DNA of 64,000 nt from contig NW_024881591.1 of the NCBI RefSeq assembly GCF_019059575.1, positions 496,001-560,000 of the forward strand, given 5' to 3'. Both the position numbers and the translations under genes were made by a program. This document shows, one piece after another, positions 10,801 through 22,708 of the stretch (its first letter is position 1; each line of letters opens with the position of its first letter). The stretch is from Amphibalanus amphitrite. Lineage: Eukaryota; Arthropoda; Thecostraca; Balanomorpha; Balanidae. The notes below the pieces were generated by a model. It saw only the letters and a list, made by a program, of their open reading frames with translations. It made no database searches and had not been told where the DNA came from.

Positions 10801-13800
10801 ATCACCTTCAGTGAACTCCACCGCGCCTGACCGGGCGTCGCGATATCCTAGCAGGGGCTTTTTGTCTGCGTCCTGACGCTATCCGGTTGTCGGGCGTGCC
10901 CGCCACATACCTGACCGGCCACAGGTCCCGCGTTACCCTTCCCCTCAGCACCGCCGCCCATATCAATTAACACCAGCCGGGCGTCCCGCAGTAAAAACAG
11001 GACCCGTCGCCGCCGGCCGGGTCGGGCCTACTCGGCGTCTCTGCCGACCGCCCCGCGATGGTATGGACAGTGGACACCCCTCCCTCCCCTCCCCTTTGTA
11101 ATGACCGGGCGCACGTCAATGAAGTCGGCCGATCGGGGCCCGTCGGAGTGGGCGGCCTCTCGGCTTCTCGGCGTGACGGAGTCGCCGCCGAGGGGAGCCA
11201 GCCGGGCACGGTGGGACCGGCGCCCGAGCCGCCCCGAGGAGAGCCAATAGACATTCCGGGGCCGGCGTGACGGGCGCCGTGACGACGCGTCACGCCCCCT
11301 GTTTTATCCGGCGGGATCAGCTCGACCGACGGGTGGGGCGGCCTGAAGTGGCTCACCTCAGAGCCAAGTGCAGACGGCTGTTTTGGAGGCCTGTGTGTAA
11401 AGAGTAAATAGACCAGTCGTATGTCGTCCGAGGTCGCCTGTTTATGGGGCCCTCTCACCCAATCCAATATCTAGCGGGACAAGCATGGTGCGTCGGTTCT
11501 CATTGCGGATCTAAAATTTTGCCATCTGAATGAGTAAATAGCAAAAATTATGTGGCCACTGATTGAAATGCCTACTGATTATGCTGGTGAAGATGCGATT
11601 TCTCAAGCCAGTCTTTTTACGGTGCATGACAGCACATGGTCTACATTCTGTTCCTTCCGGCTTCCTCGCCATTTGGTAATTTCCGACGCCCCTCCCGATA
11701 AAGCGCTTCCGGCAGTGCACCCCCAGCGTGTCAGGATGTGTCGTCATTTGCAAGGTGTCTGGCTGGAACCGCGACCGGCGTCCGGTCCGTGCCCGTCTCA
11801 CCCGTTCCCTTACCAGGCAGCGAGCATGCCCTGGAGTCCCCTGATGCACCCGTGATGTGCCCTGGTGTACGCTGATGCGCCCCCGTGCGCCTTGAAGCGC
11901 CTTGTGTGCCGCCTTATGCCCCTGGGGTGTTCTGAGGCACCCCGGGGTGTTGCTGGAGCGCCCCTGTGCGCGGCTCGATGACGGCTACCCCGGTTCAATC
12001 GGCGTCCCCTCCTGTGACTATTAGCCGGCGCGCCGTGGGCCGCCACCCGCCACCCGCCGGCCGCTGACCGGCGCCCGCCCTGATGGATGGCCGCCCTGTG
12101 CGTTTTATGATCGGACCGCGGCTATTGTGGTCGGCAGGCGCGCGTACAGACTTCCGGCGCCGGCGCGCGCGCACGATCACGTGGGTGGTCACGTGTCGAC
12201 CGATCAGAGGGTGCGCCGCTCCGCTCCCAGAAGGGTGAGTGCGGGGGCGGGCCGGCTGTATCCGGACGCAGACGCACAGCGGCGCGCGGCCGAGAGATCA
12301 TAGGGTCGCCGCGCCGGCCGGCGGTGACGATAATGTCGCCCTTACGGCCGGCGTCGGCCGAGGTGTGTGGTTTGGGAGCGATGGGGCGGCGCCGCCGACA
12401 CTGACCACTCAATGATCTGGCGCCTCTCTCCGCACCGCGCCGGATGTCGGCTGCGCCCCGGGGGGCCGCCGCCGCCGCGCCCGGGGAGCCGTGAGTCAGT
12501 CGGCGCGCGTCTGTAATGTGCGTGGGTGACTTCATTGATGGGTAGGTGACCAGAGGCTCCCTTTGTGCTTGGGTAGGGACTAGTCGTGATTTATGGGTCC
12601 TGGAGTTGTTTATCTGAGAGCTGTAATTGGGCAAGGTTTTTACTACAATCCCAAGGCGGTTCTTAAGCCGTGGTGGAGCCTTTACATAACTAACCGCTTT
12701 TACCACGCAGTAGGCATCCCGAGATTAGCTTTATGTCTTAAACGGACATGACGTCTTGAACGGAAATGACGTCATGACGGTGACGCGTGACCGGAAACGA
12801 CGACCGGAATACAGAGATAAATATTTGCGTGTGTCATGTGCGACACCCATCGGTTCACGGGGTACACGTGACTCATGGTAGGAGTGTACTCACTCCGCAC
12901 TCGCCCCTCGATAGCTCATTTGCAGAATGGCCTGCAAAAGCTTTTTTTTTTTCTTTGCGATTAAGATGCAGCGATCTGTCCTTCAAATCAAGCAATCACT
13001 CAACAGTATCAGTAGAGGAATGACCAGCCTACCGATCGATCACCATCCCTTCCGATGCTCTCCGTACCGGTAGTACTCTCAGTTCCCGCTGACATCTGCG
13101 GTATAGAGCCGCCCATCCCGCGGTCTGCAGGGAAAGGTTTCGGTCGCCCAGGGAGAGGTTTCGGTCGCCCAGGGAGAGGTTTCGGTCGCTCTCCGCGTGC
13201 TGACGTCAGCGTCACTCTGAGATCAGCGCTGACGGGTGATCTCAGAGCGGCGGCTCCGCGCAGTCTGCGAGCCTGTGGTCACGCCAGTCTGACTCACCCA
13301 CTGGAGTCGGGTGATTCAGAGTCAGGACCGGTCACCGCCGGCAGCGGTGCGACATGGCTGGACGAACACTCCTGCCCACACCTCCCCACCGCGCTCGGAC
13401 AAGCTTATCAACCTCGGAGGGAGTGTGTAATGTGTATGTTATGTCTATTGCGCAGTCACTTCAGCCTGTGTGTATGTCGGTGACTCGGTCTGTGGTCACT
13501 AGCCAGCTCTGGTCAGTGGTCACACCAGAGCTCTCTCACAAACAAACATTAGCACGTAGCATCATCCATCAACCACAGATCTGCGCGGCACTGTCGGCTC
13601 TCGTGACCTGCGCCTCTGTCGTGCGTTTGTATAGGTCCGGTCTGGACTGTGTTCCCACGCGGTGGCGTGGCTGGGCCAGGACCTCAGCCTCCCCCTGCCG
13701 AGCCGGTTCCCGGAATGATCCGGTTGATTCCCGGACCGGCGCGGTGTGGCGCAGCGGTCGGGTCCGGCCGGTACCGTGCCGTCCATCTCTCCGTGTCCGC

Positions 13801-14150
13801 TGAGTGTGGGACGGTGATCTGCAGTGTGTGCACGGGATGCCGCCGCGGTTTTCCCGGCACCACCGACCGGGTCCGGCCGCGGCGCCGTGCCGGCTGGGCC
13901 AGAGCCGGTACTTTGGGCGGGTCCTGACCTTGTCCCAGGGATTGGGGTTGGTATTTTGAACGGTTAGCATGCGTCATGTGATAACATTTTGGCATTTCAG
14001 GGCGTTAGACGGTCTGAAACAAAGAATTAAAGTCAAAACTATATTCTATCACATGAGAAGCGTTCGGTAAATATCGATGTATTTACCAATCGGACAGAAT
14101 GGGGATGATCCACGCAATGTACTCTACTGGGCGTGGCCGTGGGCTCTGAC
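10801..14150. other. GC-rich intergenic DNA between the two piggyBac-like copies
   Basis: No supported gene. 11830-11965 has loosely repeated CCCTG/GATGCGCCCC motifs, and 13130-13192 holds three near-identical 21-bp units. Otherwise it is CG-rich non-coding sequence with overlapping spurious frames. Confidence 0.5.
13130..13192. repeat. Three 21-bp tandem units
   Basis: GGGAGAGGTTTCGGTCGCCC with a following A is repeated three times, the first with one change (GGGAAAGG) and the last diverging at its end. The unit is a multiple of three, so it keeps frames open without implying a protein. Confidence 0.8.
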
Positions 14151-15877
14151 CTAGCCCGCGCCCCACTGGGGGGGGGGGGCTATTCATAGCCCCCTCCCGT
14201 TTTTCTGCAATAACTTCCAAACCACTTGACGTATCGACGCCAAACTGTCAGTACCTTCGGCTGCATCAATTTGACACCTTGTGTCAAAATTTGAACTTCG
14301 TAGCTATCATAGGTCGGCCGGAAATGACGTCAGAGTGACGTCATGTTCGGCCGATTTCGACGCAAAACATTGAACCACGGCAATCGCTCCCAAGAGCTCA
14401 GTTTTTAAGCTAGATCCAATTTCTTTGCATGAAAGGACTCAGAATTGACTGCGCTATTAAACTGCTATCTCGGATTTTCAAAGTTTTGAAAATTTCGAAA
14501 ATTTTATAAAATATTCAAAATTTATATTTTTATATTTTTCAAAAGTTTTTGACTTTTCGAAAAAAAAAACGGAATGTATGTGACAGAACGCATGCTTATG
14601 ACTAACTCTAGCAAGTTTTAGCTAAATATCTTGAAAAATTGCCAAGTTATACGCATTATTGCAAAAAAATTCACAATTATTAATTTTTCAGATCAATTTT
14701 TCAGTACGTTTTTGACATCGTACACCAATATAAATAGCACCATCGTGTTCCTGAGCTCAAACTGCATCCAATAGACACCTTTTTTGTCGAAAAATTTTAA
14801 CTTTAAAATTTGACCTTTTTTGACCTGAAAGTGACCTGACCTAAGCTAAATTCGACTCAAAATGACCTCGAATGACACAGACGACATCAAATTCGAAATC
14901 TATGGCCTAAATGGACCATAAAACATGTGTCACGTGACCGACGCATGATATAGTATTTCCGTGACCTGTGATGACCTGACCCTGACCTGAAAATCAAAGT
15001 ACAAGTTTTATACCCTCACGGTATCTAGAGCATCTGTTCACGAGTGTGTAAACCAAAATGAGCCTGATCTGACTTGTAAGACGGCGGCCAGAGCCCAAAA
15101 TGTGAACAAGCCGAAATGCTAATAATTTTTACTTTGACCTGAGGCCAGTTTTACCAAAAAATACCAGCCGGCCGCCGAAATAAAATATCCAGCCGAAAAA
15201 ATAGACGCCACACAGCCACGAGTTTCACCAACAAAAAATTCCAGCCGACTTCGGACGGAAATTATTTGTCGCCGGTAGTCAGCTGATATTCTGTTACGAT
15301 ATCAAATTACGATATGTCAAGGAGGTTAATAATTCATTTAAAGCATGTTTTCAATCAAATTGAAGCGTGATTTCTAATGCAAATGCTATATACATTTCGA
15401 AATATTATTATCGTAAATTCAGTGGCGTACCCAGGAATTTGCGAAGGACCAGGGCATTGGACGAGAGGGCGCCAATCAAGGAGGGCGCCAACAACAAGGA
15501 GGGCGCCACATACCTGAAACTTGAATGTGTCAGTTATGTTCGTACGCGTATTTACAAATTGCAACCGAGCTCCGCCGTGGGGTAAGGTGGGCAGGGGTTT
15601 TCGCACTACGGCTGCGGTTGAACTACCGTCTGTGGTAGAAACTTCAGGGTGATGGCGCGTTTCATACGAAATCTGGCGCAATGTTTGTTTGCTTCTGAAA
15701 TTGCTGTGAATTCTTGAAGTGGGAGTGTTTCAATAACAATTTGTGGATTATTTGAGTTTCTTTATATAAACATAGAATAATATTATGAAACATTGTGTGG
15801 AAACTGCAAATACTAATATGATCAATTACTTAGTTTGGGAATTGATACACATTTTGTAGAGGTTTGTCTAGCAAATG

Positions 15878-16035
15878 CAGTGGCGGATCCAGGGGGGGGG
15901 GGGCAAAATGGGCATTTGCCCCCCCCCAAACGGCATGATTTTAACATTACGCCTATGGACGATGCATGGAAAGAATCGATAAATTTTTATGGTTTGCCCC
16001 CCCCCCCCCAAACCTCTGAGCTGGATCCGCCTCTG
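15878..16035. mobile_element. hAT MITE, 158 bp, duplication AGCAAATG
   Basis: AGCAAATG is present at 15870-15877 and again at 16036-16043. The ends read CAGTGGCGGATCCAGG and CTGGATCCGCCTCTG. An exact 8-bp duplication plus CAG...CTG ends identifies the hAT superfamily. Long G and C runs flank the interior. It is non-coding and shares its termini with the larger unit at 31660-33441. Confidence 0.9.
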
Positions 16036-16043
16036 AGCAAATG

Positions 16044-17637
16044 GTGTAACAAACCTCAAGCCCATCATCATCTGAAGCTGTTGTAACAAATCAAAATTGC
16101 TTTGATGTTACATAGTACCTTGTTGGAAAGACTGGAGCATGGTTCAAGATGATGTGTAAAAATTCAAGATTTGTGCGAAAGCTTGTGACTGAAGAGTGAA
16201 AACAGTTCTATATGATGGCTCAATCAAACGTGGAAATGGATGACAAAAGTAGAGTTTCAACATTCCAGCATGGGAGAATAACTTCAGAAATTCATAGTTC
16301 TTGTAATATTGCATTCTTCTTATGTACAGTTATAGGTTTTGTTAAAGGATATTTCAAATTAATTGTGTCAGTTTGAGATATAGATGGATTGCGGACAAAA
16401 TTTGGAATCATTGCATGGTAGATAGGTAGGTACTTGTTCAGTAAAAAGGTATGTAATGAATGCCATGAGAAGGTTTTTTATGATTTAATATATGGTCACT
16501 GCTGTACCTACAAAAATGCAAGCTTACTAGCACCTAGTCTATGAATCATATTGAAAGTATTTGCTATGAATGTAAATATGTACCTGCAAACTATGTCAAT
16601 AAATTTGTGTGATGTTGACCAGAGAGCTTTATCATCTGGATATTTATGTTGCTTCTTACATTAGGTGTTAAGCATAGTAATTACGGATGAACTTTGTGCC
16701 AATATCTTCAATGCACAATGTATGTAGCATGTCTACAACCCTCACTGATCCTGCTATAGCTATAGGCATTTGGCACCAGCAAGACCAAGGGCATTTCACA
16801 GGTGCACAACCTTTTGTCATGTACCCAGTACCACCAGTCACTTTTTTACTTAAGGTGCACATAGTAGTGCACACAACAATGTGCAGAGGGCCTACACAAA
16901 AACAACATGATTAGTGTGCACTATGCACAGCATTGTACCCTGATTATTTGAATATTTTGATCACTCCAGTCAACAGCCAGGAGACAATTATTGAATATCA
17001 CATTTATCATACATCACTAGTCAAACAAGAGCATGATGACAAGCAATCATGGTAGTATTCCAATAAGTTGGACAGTCATCTCCCTGGGCGTCATTTTTCC
17101 AGGAAGGTACCTCTGCAGGTGTTGTGGTAGGACTAGGCTAGGTTGAATTGGGTTAAGTTAGGCGAAGTAAGGTGGTTAGGGCCAGGTCAGACCATAAGGC
17201 CTGGTCAGGTTGATTTTATGCTTTCATTTTAATTTGACATAGAAACCTATTACCTATGTTTTTGCTCCAGCCTGAATGTAATTAGGTTAAGAGTTAATTT
17301 TGCTTTGTTTTTTATCTGTCTTGTTTTGTGTTTTTTCCCTTATGTTTTGCCCCATAGGCAATGGTGGAGCTTTTCCAGGGAAGGTGGTGGAGCAAAAGCC
17401 GTCAAACCTGCGATGCCCGGTTGTTAAGTTAGATAATGTGCAACACTGAATCAATTTTTTTAATTACAGAACGAACATTATGAATTACACAGACATTTCA
17501 AAGCTCCTCAATGCGAACAAGATTGGTTTGCTAAGCAATGAAGTTCTACAAATCAGCAAAATTTGGAGGGGCAGAACGTTAATTTTTTCTCTGACAGCTT
17601 CGTAACATGTTACGAAGGCACCAAAACTACTTCAGTA
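16044..17637. other. AT-rich non-coding DNA inside the hAT element
   Basis: No gene is recognised. There are GGTTAAGTTAGGCGAAG-like short repeats around 17130-17215. It may be internal hAT sequence too decayed to read. Confidence 0.4.
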
Positions 17638-19015
17638 CAGGGTGTAACGAAATTATCCGGACATCCATTTTTTCGCCATATCTGTCTGCACAGTTTCCTA
17701 ATCCTTTCTGATGTTAGAAGTGGGAATACCTATTGGATGAATACGTGCCTCTGCTATCGGCTTTCAACTCAGCAGTGACCTGACCTTGTCATGTGACTCT
17801 TGCTCTGAGTAGGAGTCGATTCACAGACGGGTTCACATGGTAGTTTTCGTCTAAGGCAGTTGCGAGAAGGGGATACAATCTCTCCTTTCGTGGTAAAATT
17901 GCATGGCGGCATCCACGGCGTCATGAGCCAGAAGCTGGTCTGCCAGCAGCTGGACATCAGCAGCAGCCAATTGCACATCTGCCTGAGGCGTAATAAGCTG
18001 GGACTTCGGTGGCAGACTCAGCCCGGTCGCGACCACAAAAGCCGCCCTTTTTCAAGTGGTGAGGAGAGTCATCAAGATAGCGGCAAGGAAACGGCACCAA
18101 TCAATCCGCAAATTGACTCGAATTCTTACCAAGTCAGATAATAAGAGGTCCCATATCATGGTTCACCGCTACCCGCCCTTTAACTTGGTTCTAGTGCCCT
18201 TCAAACTGGAAAAGACAACGAAACTTACACTGACGGGAAACAACCAGTTCACCACCTTTCGCCTCACTTCAGATCGCGTCCACTGGTCGAAGAAAGATAA
18301 CGGTGAGGGTCTGGTTGGATGGGTAGCCGTTTGAGCTGTATTATCCTTTGAACCGTCAAATCGGCCATGTATGGGCGGCCAGCCGCTCGAACTTGCTGGC
18401 CTTCGCCGCCGTCAAACATCCGGGTAATATCCAGATTGAAGCATCTCAGCTGCCTAGCAATGCTCCAATTGGATATAGTGTCACATAATACCGCCATCAA
18501 CGTCAAGTATTACCGGAGCAACATACTGGCCAATGAATGATTGGAGGCGCTCAACCAGACGGCATAGGAGGGCACGGTTTTTGAACGCGCACTGATGCCT
18601 GATTCAAGCCACGCTGTCTTCATGCCGGGCGGCGGCGGGCGCGCTACTTAAAGTCCCTAAAAGAACGGGAAGTGATGCCGATAGAACCTTCAATCATTCT
18701 GGGCTAACGCTTATGACTTGGAAAAAGTCGCGATCCCGTTTCAAACGAAAACCTGTGGGCTCTTGTTCAGCAGGAGGTGTATGAAGAGCCACCCGCCATA
18801 AGCACCGCTCAACTGCAGGCACAGGTTTAGACGGCGTTTGTCCGCATCAAAGCCAGTGTGCTGGAGAATCCATTGGCTGAAATGCTCCAGAACATTCGCC
18901 ACTGTGTTTTATGAAAGTTGGCTACATGCTCAGTTAAAAGAAAAGGTACCAGATTGTTTTGCTTTTTAATTACAGCGGGAAGAAAGGTGTCCGGATAATT
19001 TCGTTACACCCCCTG
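17638..19015 (+). mobile_element. Tc1/mariner-type element, 1378 bp, TA duplication
   Basis: TA precedes CAGGGTGTAACGAAATTATC at 17638, and the right end is its inverted copy (complement CAGGGGGTGTAACGAAATTA, with a 2-bp indel), ending at 19015 and followed by TA. The ends and the roughly 1.38-kb length are those of a full-length Tc1-type element. The interior carries a broken transposase on the plus strand. Confidence 0.9.
17860..18330 (+). pseudogene. Broken Tc1-type transposase (N-terminal part)
   Basis: A first frame gives a helix-turn-helix-like stretch (MSQKLVCQQLDISSSQLHIC) followed by GLRWQTQPG. The reading then moves to another frame at about 18056, giving KRHQSIRKLTRILTKSD, which aligns by eye with KRRQSTRKLAKNLTEKG of the transposase at 43044-44111. 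At least one frameshift is required. Nothing downstream forms an intact catalytic DDE region. The element is therefore not autonomous. Confidence 0.65.
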
Positions 19016-19524
19016 TAATGTTCAAATGGTTGCTAAATTCGAAATCAGCTCCAAAAACTAGCCTAGAAACACGTAAAACTCGAAAAAGTGAACCGAGGTC
19101 ATCAAAGGTCATTGAGCTGACCTGACCTTCAGGTGACTTTGACACCCACCCTAATGCATGGGATCATCATCATATCACATGTTTCAACGCTTGAAACCAC
19201 GTGAAGACAGCAACCGCGCGGCTAATGCGAGCAGACATACGCCGAATCGCGATTCGGGCCAAACATGGTCTCGAGAAATAGGTCACATGTCAAAGGTCAT
19301 TTGGGTCAGGGTCCTGAAATTTTCAGGGTAGGTGTAAAATTGATAAAATCGGGGGCATTGAAAGTTTCGTCGCGATCGGACGGTTTTTACGCGAGTTACT
19401 CACGAAAAACCAATGGAGGGAAAAGCGCACTCAAAAAGGCAGAAATATGCACATGCGATATCCTATACTGCGAAAAAAGTTGCATCATTTTTGAACGTCG
19501 CCGACAAATTGTAATTACCCTAAG

Positions 19525-19724
19525 CTCAGGCAGATGTATGGTAGAAAATCCCCCAAGTGAAATACACTACGGCGGAAATAAAATACCCTACGGCGGAGCT
19601 CGGTTGCAATTTGTAAATACGCAGCTCAGGCAGATGTATGGTAGAAAATCCCCCAAGTGAAATACACTACGGCGGAAATAAAATACCCTACGGCGGAGCT
19701 CGGTTGCAATTTGTAAATACGCTG
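19525..19724. repeat. Two-copy 100-bp tandem repeat
   Basis: CTCAGGCAGATGTATGGTAG begins at 19525 and again at 19625. The two 100-bp units are almost identical. Each ends in GGCGGAGCTCGGTTGCAATT, which also occurs on the opposite strand near 15545-15590, close to the left end of the hAT element. Confidence 0.9.
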
Positions 19725-20144
19725 TTCGTACACGTGCGGAACGAACATAACTGACCTTGTACATGCGTACACATTGATCAGCCTCAGGCAGCGGTACACG
19801 TGCGGTACGAACATAACTCATAACTGCGAACGTGAAAGTGTCGCGGCCGAGCATTCTGGGTGAGTCTGTGGTGCGCGTTGCATCACTGTTCCGTTGCTCT
19901 TTTGTATTACTGGTGTCATGTGCATTGCTACATTCAATATAATTTCCTCACTGAGAGCCGGCTTTACTCTTATCTATCGGCGCTACTCCGTACTCCGTAG
20001 GAGTATCTCCGTCACGTCTGCGGTCGAATATGTAATAGCAATTGTGTTTTTCTTCAAACGCCCTTAAACTGAATCGAAATGTGCTCTCGCAAGACATGTC
20101 ATCAAATAGCCGATTACAAAAAGCAAAGTATTTTGCTCACAGTG

Positions 20145-20475
20145 CTATATATTTACAAAATATACCTACCACTAACACCCAGCGACGGACATCTCTCACC
20201 TTGGCATATATCCACAAAATATAGCACTATAAACTCCCACGAGGGACGTCTCACTCCTAAAATGATGCGGCGGTTTCTACGGAACATTTCTCATAAAACT
20301 TGCTTCCTACGAGTGACACCTCTCACAGTGACATATATGTTCAAAAAATATGAAACTTCCAACTCCCTACGAGGGACTTCTCTCACCATTAGGTGCACAT
20401 ATTTACAAAATGTAACACTCCTCTCCCCACGAGGGACGTCTCACACATCAAAATCTGAATCTCTAACTCCCTACT
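20145..20475. repeat. Degenerate tandem repeat, CCCACGAGGGACGTCTCTCAC type
   Basis: The motif CTACGAGGGAC(G/T)TCTCTCAC followed by an AT-rich CATAT..ACAAAATAT segment recurs about five times with spacing of roughly 60-80 bp. It abuts the 3' side of the hAT transposase remnant. Confidence 0.65.
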
Positions 20476-20859
20476 TCACTTGAAAGTGAGGCGGCGGTTT
20501 CCACGTCCAAACTCCTCGAGCACATCGTCATAGTTCAGAGCTATGTCACGGTTCAGGTAAAGAAGTGCCAAGCCGTTAAGACGATGCTGTGACATGGTGG
20601 ATCGGAGATAGTTCTTTAAGTACTTAAGGGCGCTGAAACACCGCTCATTGGTCGCAGTGGTTACAGGCAGCGTAGCATATATGTGTAGCAGTTTCTTCAT
20701 GCACTGAAATGTGCCCATCGTTTCCGCCTCGCTCATGGCACTTAGAACGTTGTCCGGCCGCTCCTCCTCCGCCACATTGCCCCAGAATTCCTGCCAGCGA
20801 AGGAATTCGGCGTGCACTTCATTCATGCTGGCATCCATGAAGGGGTTGTAGTGCGTCAC
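20476..20859 (-). pseudogene. hAT transposase C-terminal dimerisation domain (remnant)
   Basis: A 127-residue open frame contains TNERCFSALKYLKNYLRSTM followed by RLNGLALLYLNRD. This is the dimerisation signature at the C terminus of hAT transposases of the zinc-finger-MYM / 52-kDa-repressor-like group. The frame ends naturally with GNRRLTFK and a stop. The catalytic and BED-finger regions that should lie at higher coordinates have been replaced by minisatellite, so this is a fragment. It supports calling the surrounding 15420-22708 element hAT. Confidence 0.8.
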
Positions 20860-20954
20860 TCCATCCTGGCCAGATTAGGAACATGGCCATGGGAGCTATT
20901 CAGAGACTAGAGCTGCAGCATTTCTACATATCCCATAACTGACACCATACTCAT

Positions 20955-21357
20955 GAAGTCGGAGGGCGCCTTCTGACCAGAAGCACGCCAGTGAGCCGGG
21001 AGGGCGCCCTCTGATCAGAAGCACGTCAGTGTGTCGGTGGGGCGACCTCTGATAACAAGTACCTCACCGGTGAGTCGGAAGGGCGCCTTACGATCAGAAG
21101 CACGCCAGTGGGTCATGAGGGAGCCTTACGATCAGAAGCACGCCGGTGAGTGGAGAGGGCGCCTTCTGAACAGAACCATGCCGGTAAGTCGAGAGGGCGC
21201 CCTCTGAGGAGATGCATTCCAATTAGCCGTGAGGGCGCCTTCTGATAAGAAGCATGCTAGTGAGTTGGAGGGCGCCTTCTGGTCAGAAGCACGTCAGTGA
21301 GCCGGGAGGGCGCCCTCTGATCAGGACACCAGTGAGCCGGGAAGGTGCCATAATCTA
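20955..21357. repeat. Minisatellite, about 38-43-bp units with GGGAGGGCGCC
   Basis: About ten degenerate units of the form GTGAGCCGGGAGGGCGCC + CTCTGATCAGAAGCACGCCA. The units share the GGAGGGCGCC core with the next array and with the left end of the hAT element. Confidence 0.85.
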
Positions 21358-22650
21358 GGAGAGCGCCGCTATCGACTGGAGGAGCGCCAACACTGGACAG
21401 AGGGTCAACTCACCACCATCGTCTAGGAGGGCACCGCTATCACTGAAGGAGCGCCAAGACTGGACAAAGGGGCGTCGCCGTCATCATCTAGGAGCTCGTC
21501 GCTGTCGACTGGAGGGGCGCCAACACTGGACAGAGGGGCGCCCCATCATCTAGAAGCGCGCCGCTATCGACTGGAGGAGCGCCAACTCTGGACAGAGTGG
21601 CGCCGCCATCATCTAGGAGCGCACCGCTATCGACTGGAGGGGCGCCAACACTGGACAGAGGGGCGCCACCATCGTCTAGGAGAGCGCCGTTATCACCAGA
21701 GGAGCGCCAACACTGGACAGAAGGGCGCCACCTTCGTCTAGGAGGGCACCCTATCTCTGCAGGAGTGCCAAGACTGGACAGAGGGTTCGCCGTCATCATC
21801 TAGGAGCTCGTCGCTGTCAACTGGAGGGGCGCCAACACTGGACAGAGGGGCGCCCCATCATCTAGGAGCGCGCTGCTATCGACTGGAGGAGCGCTAACTC
21901 TGGACAGAGGGGCGCCGCCATCATCTAGAAGCGCGCCGCTACCGACTGCAGGAGCGCCAACTCTGGACAGAGGGGCGCCGCCATCATCTAGGAGCGCACC
22001 GCTATCGACTGGAGGGGCGCCAACACTGGACAGAGGGGCGCCACCATCGTCTAGGAGGGCGCCGTTATCACCAGAGGAGCCGGAGCGCCAACACTGGACA
22101 GAAGGGCGCCACCATCATCTAGGAGGGCACCGCTATCACTGGAGGAGCACCAAGACTGGACAGAGGGTTCGCCGTCATCATCTAGGAGCTCGTCGCTGTC
22201 GACTGGAGGGGCGCCAACACAGGACAGAGGGGCGCCACCATCATCTAGGAGCGCGACACTGTCGACTGGAGGGGCGCCAATACTGGACAGAGGGCGCCGC
22301 CATAATCTAGGAGCGCGCTGCTATCGACTGGAGGAGCGCTAACTCTGGACAGAGGGGCGCCGCCATCATCTACATAAGAGCGCGACACTGTCGACTGGAG
22401 GGGCGCCAACACTGGACAGAGGGGCGCCACCCACCATCATCTAGGAGCGCGACGCTATCGATTGGAGGGGCGTCAATACTGGACAAAGGGGCGCCACCGG
22501 GCCACCATATCGTCTAGGAGGGCGCCACTATCACCAGAGGAGCGCCAATACTGGACAGAGGGGCTTCGCCATCAACTAGAAGCGCGCCGCTATCGACTGG
22601 AGGAGCGCCAACACTGGACAGAGGGGCGCCAGTCACTGAGGGCGCCGGGG
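21358..22650. repeat. Minisatellite, about 63-bp units, ~20 copies
   Basis: The unit has three blocks: CTAGGAGCGCACCGCTATCG, ACTGGAGGGGCGCCAACACT and GGACAGAGGGGCGCCACCAT. The period is close to 63 bp with shortened and extended variants (for example GAGGAGCCGGAGCGCC at about 22075). Because 63 is a multiple of three it yields long repetitive frames on both strands that are not genes. Confidence 0.9.
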
Positions 22651-22708
22651 ACGATGAGCCAAAGGGACAGGGCATGCACGGAATGTCCTGTATGTGCGTA
22701 CGCCACTG

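Larger units (their letters stand above)
15420..22708. mobile_element. Decayed hAT-type element with minisatellite expansions
   Basis: The left terminus CAGTGGCGTACCCAGG and the right terminus GTGCGTACGCCACTG are inverted, of the CAGTGGCG type common in hAT elements. GGAGGGCGCC units occur just inside the left end (15458-15510) and, massively expanded, before the right end (20955-22650), which ties the two ends together. A hAT dimerisation-domain remnant lies inside on the minus strand. The flanking octamers (CGTAAATT, CTTGCATT) agree at only five of eight positions, so a target duplication is not proven. A MITE and a Tc1-like element interrupt it. Confidence 0.6.
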
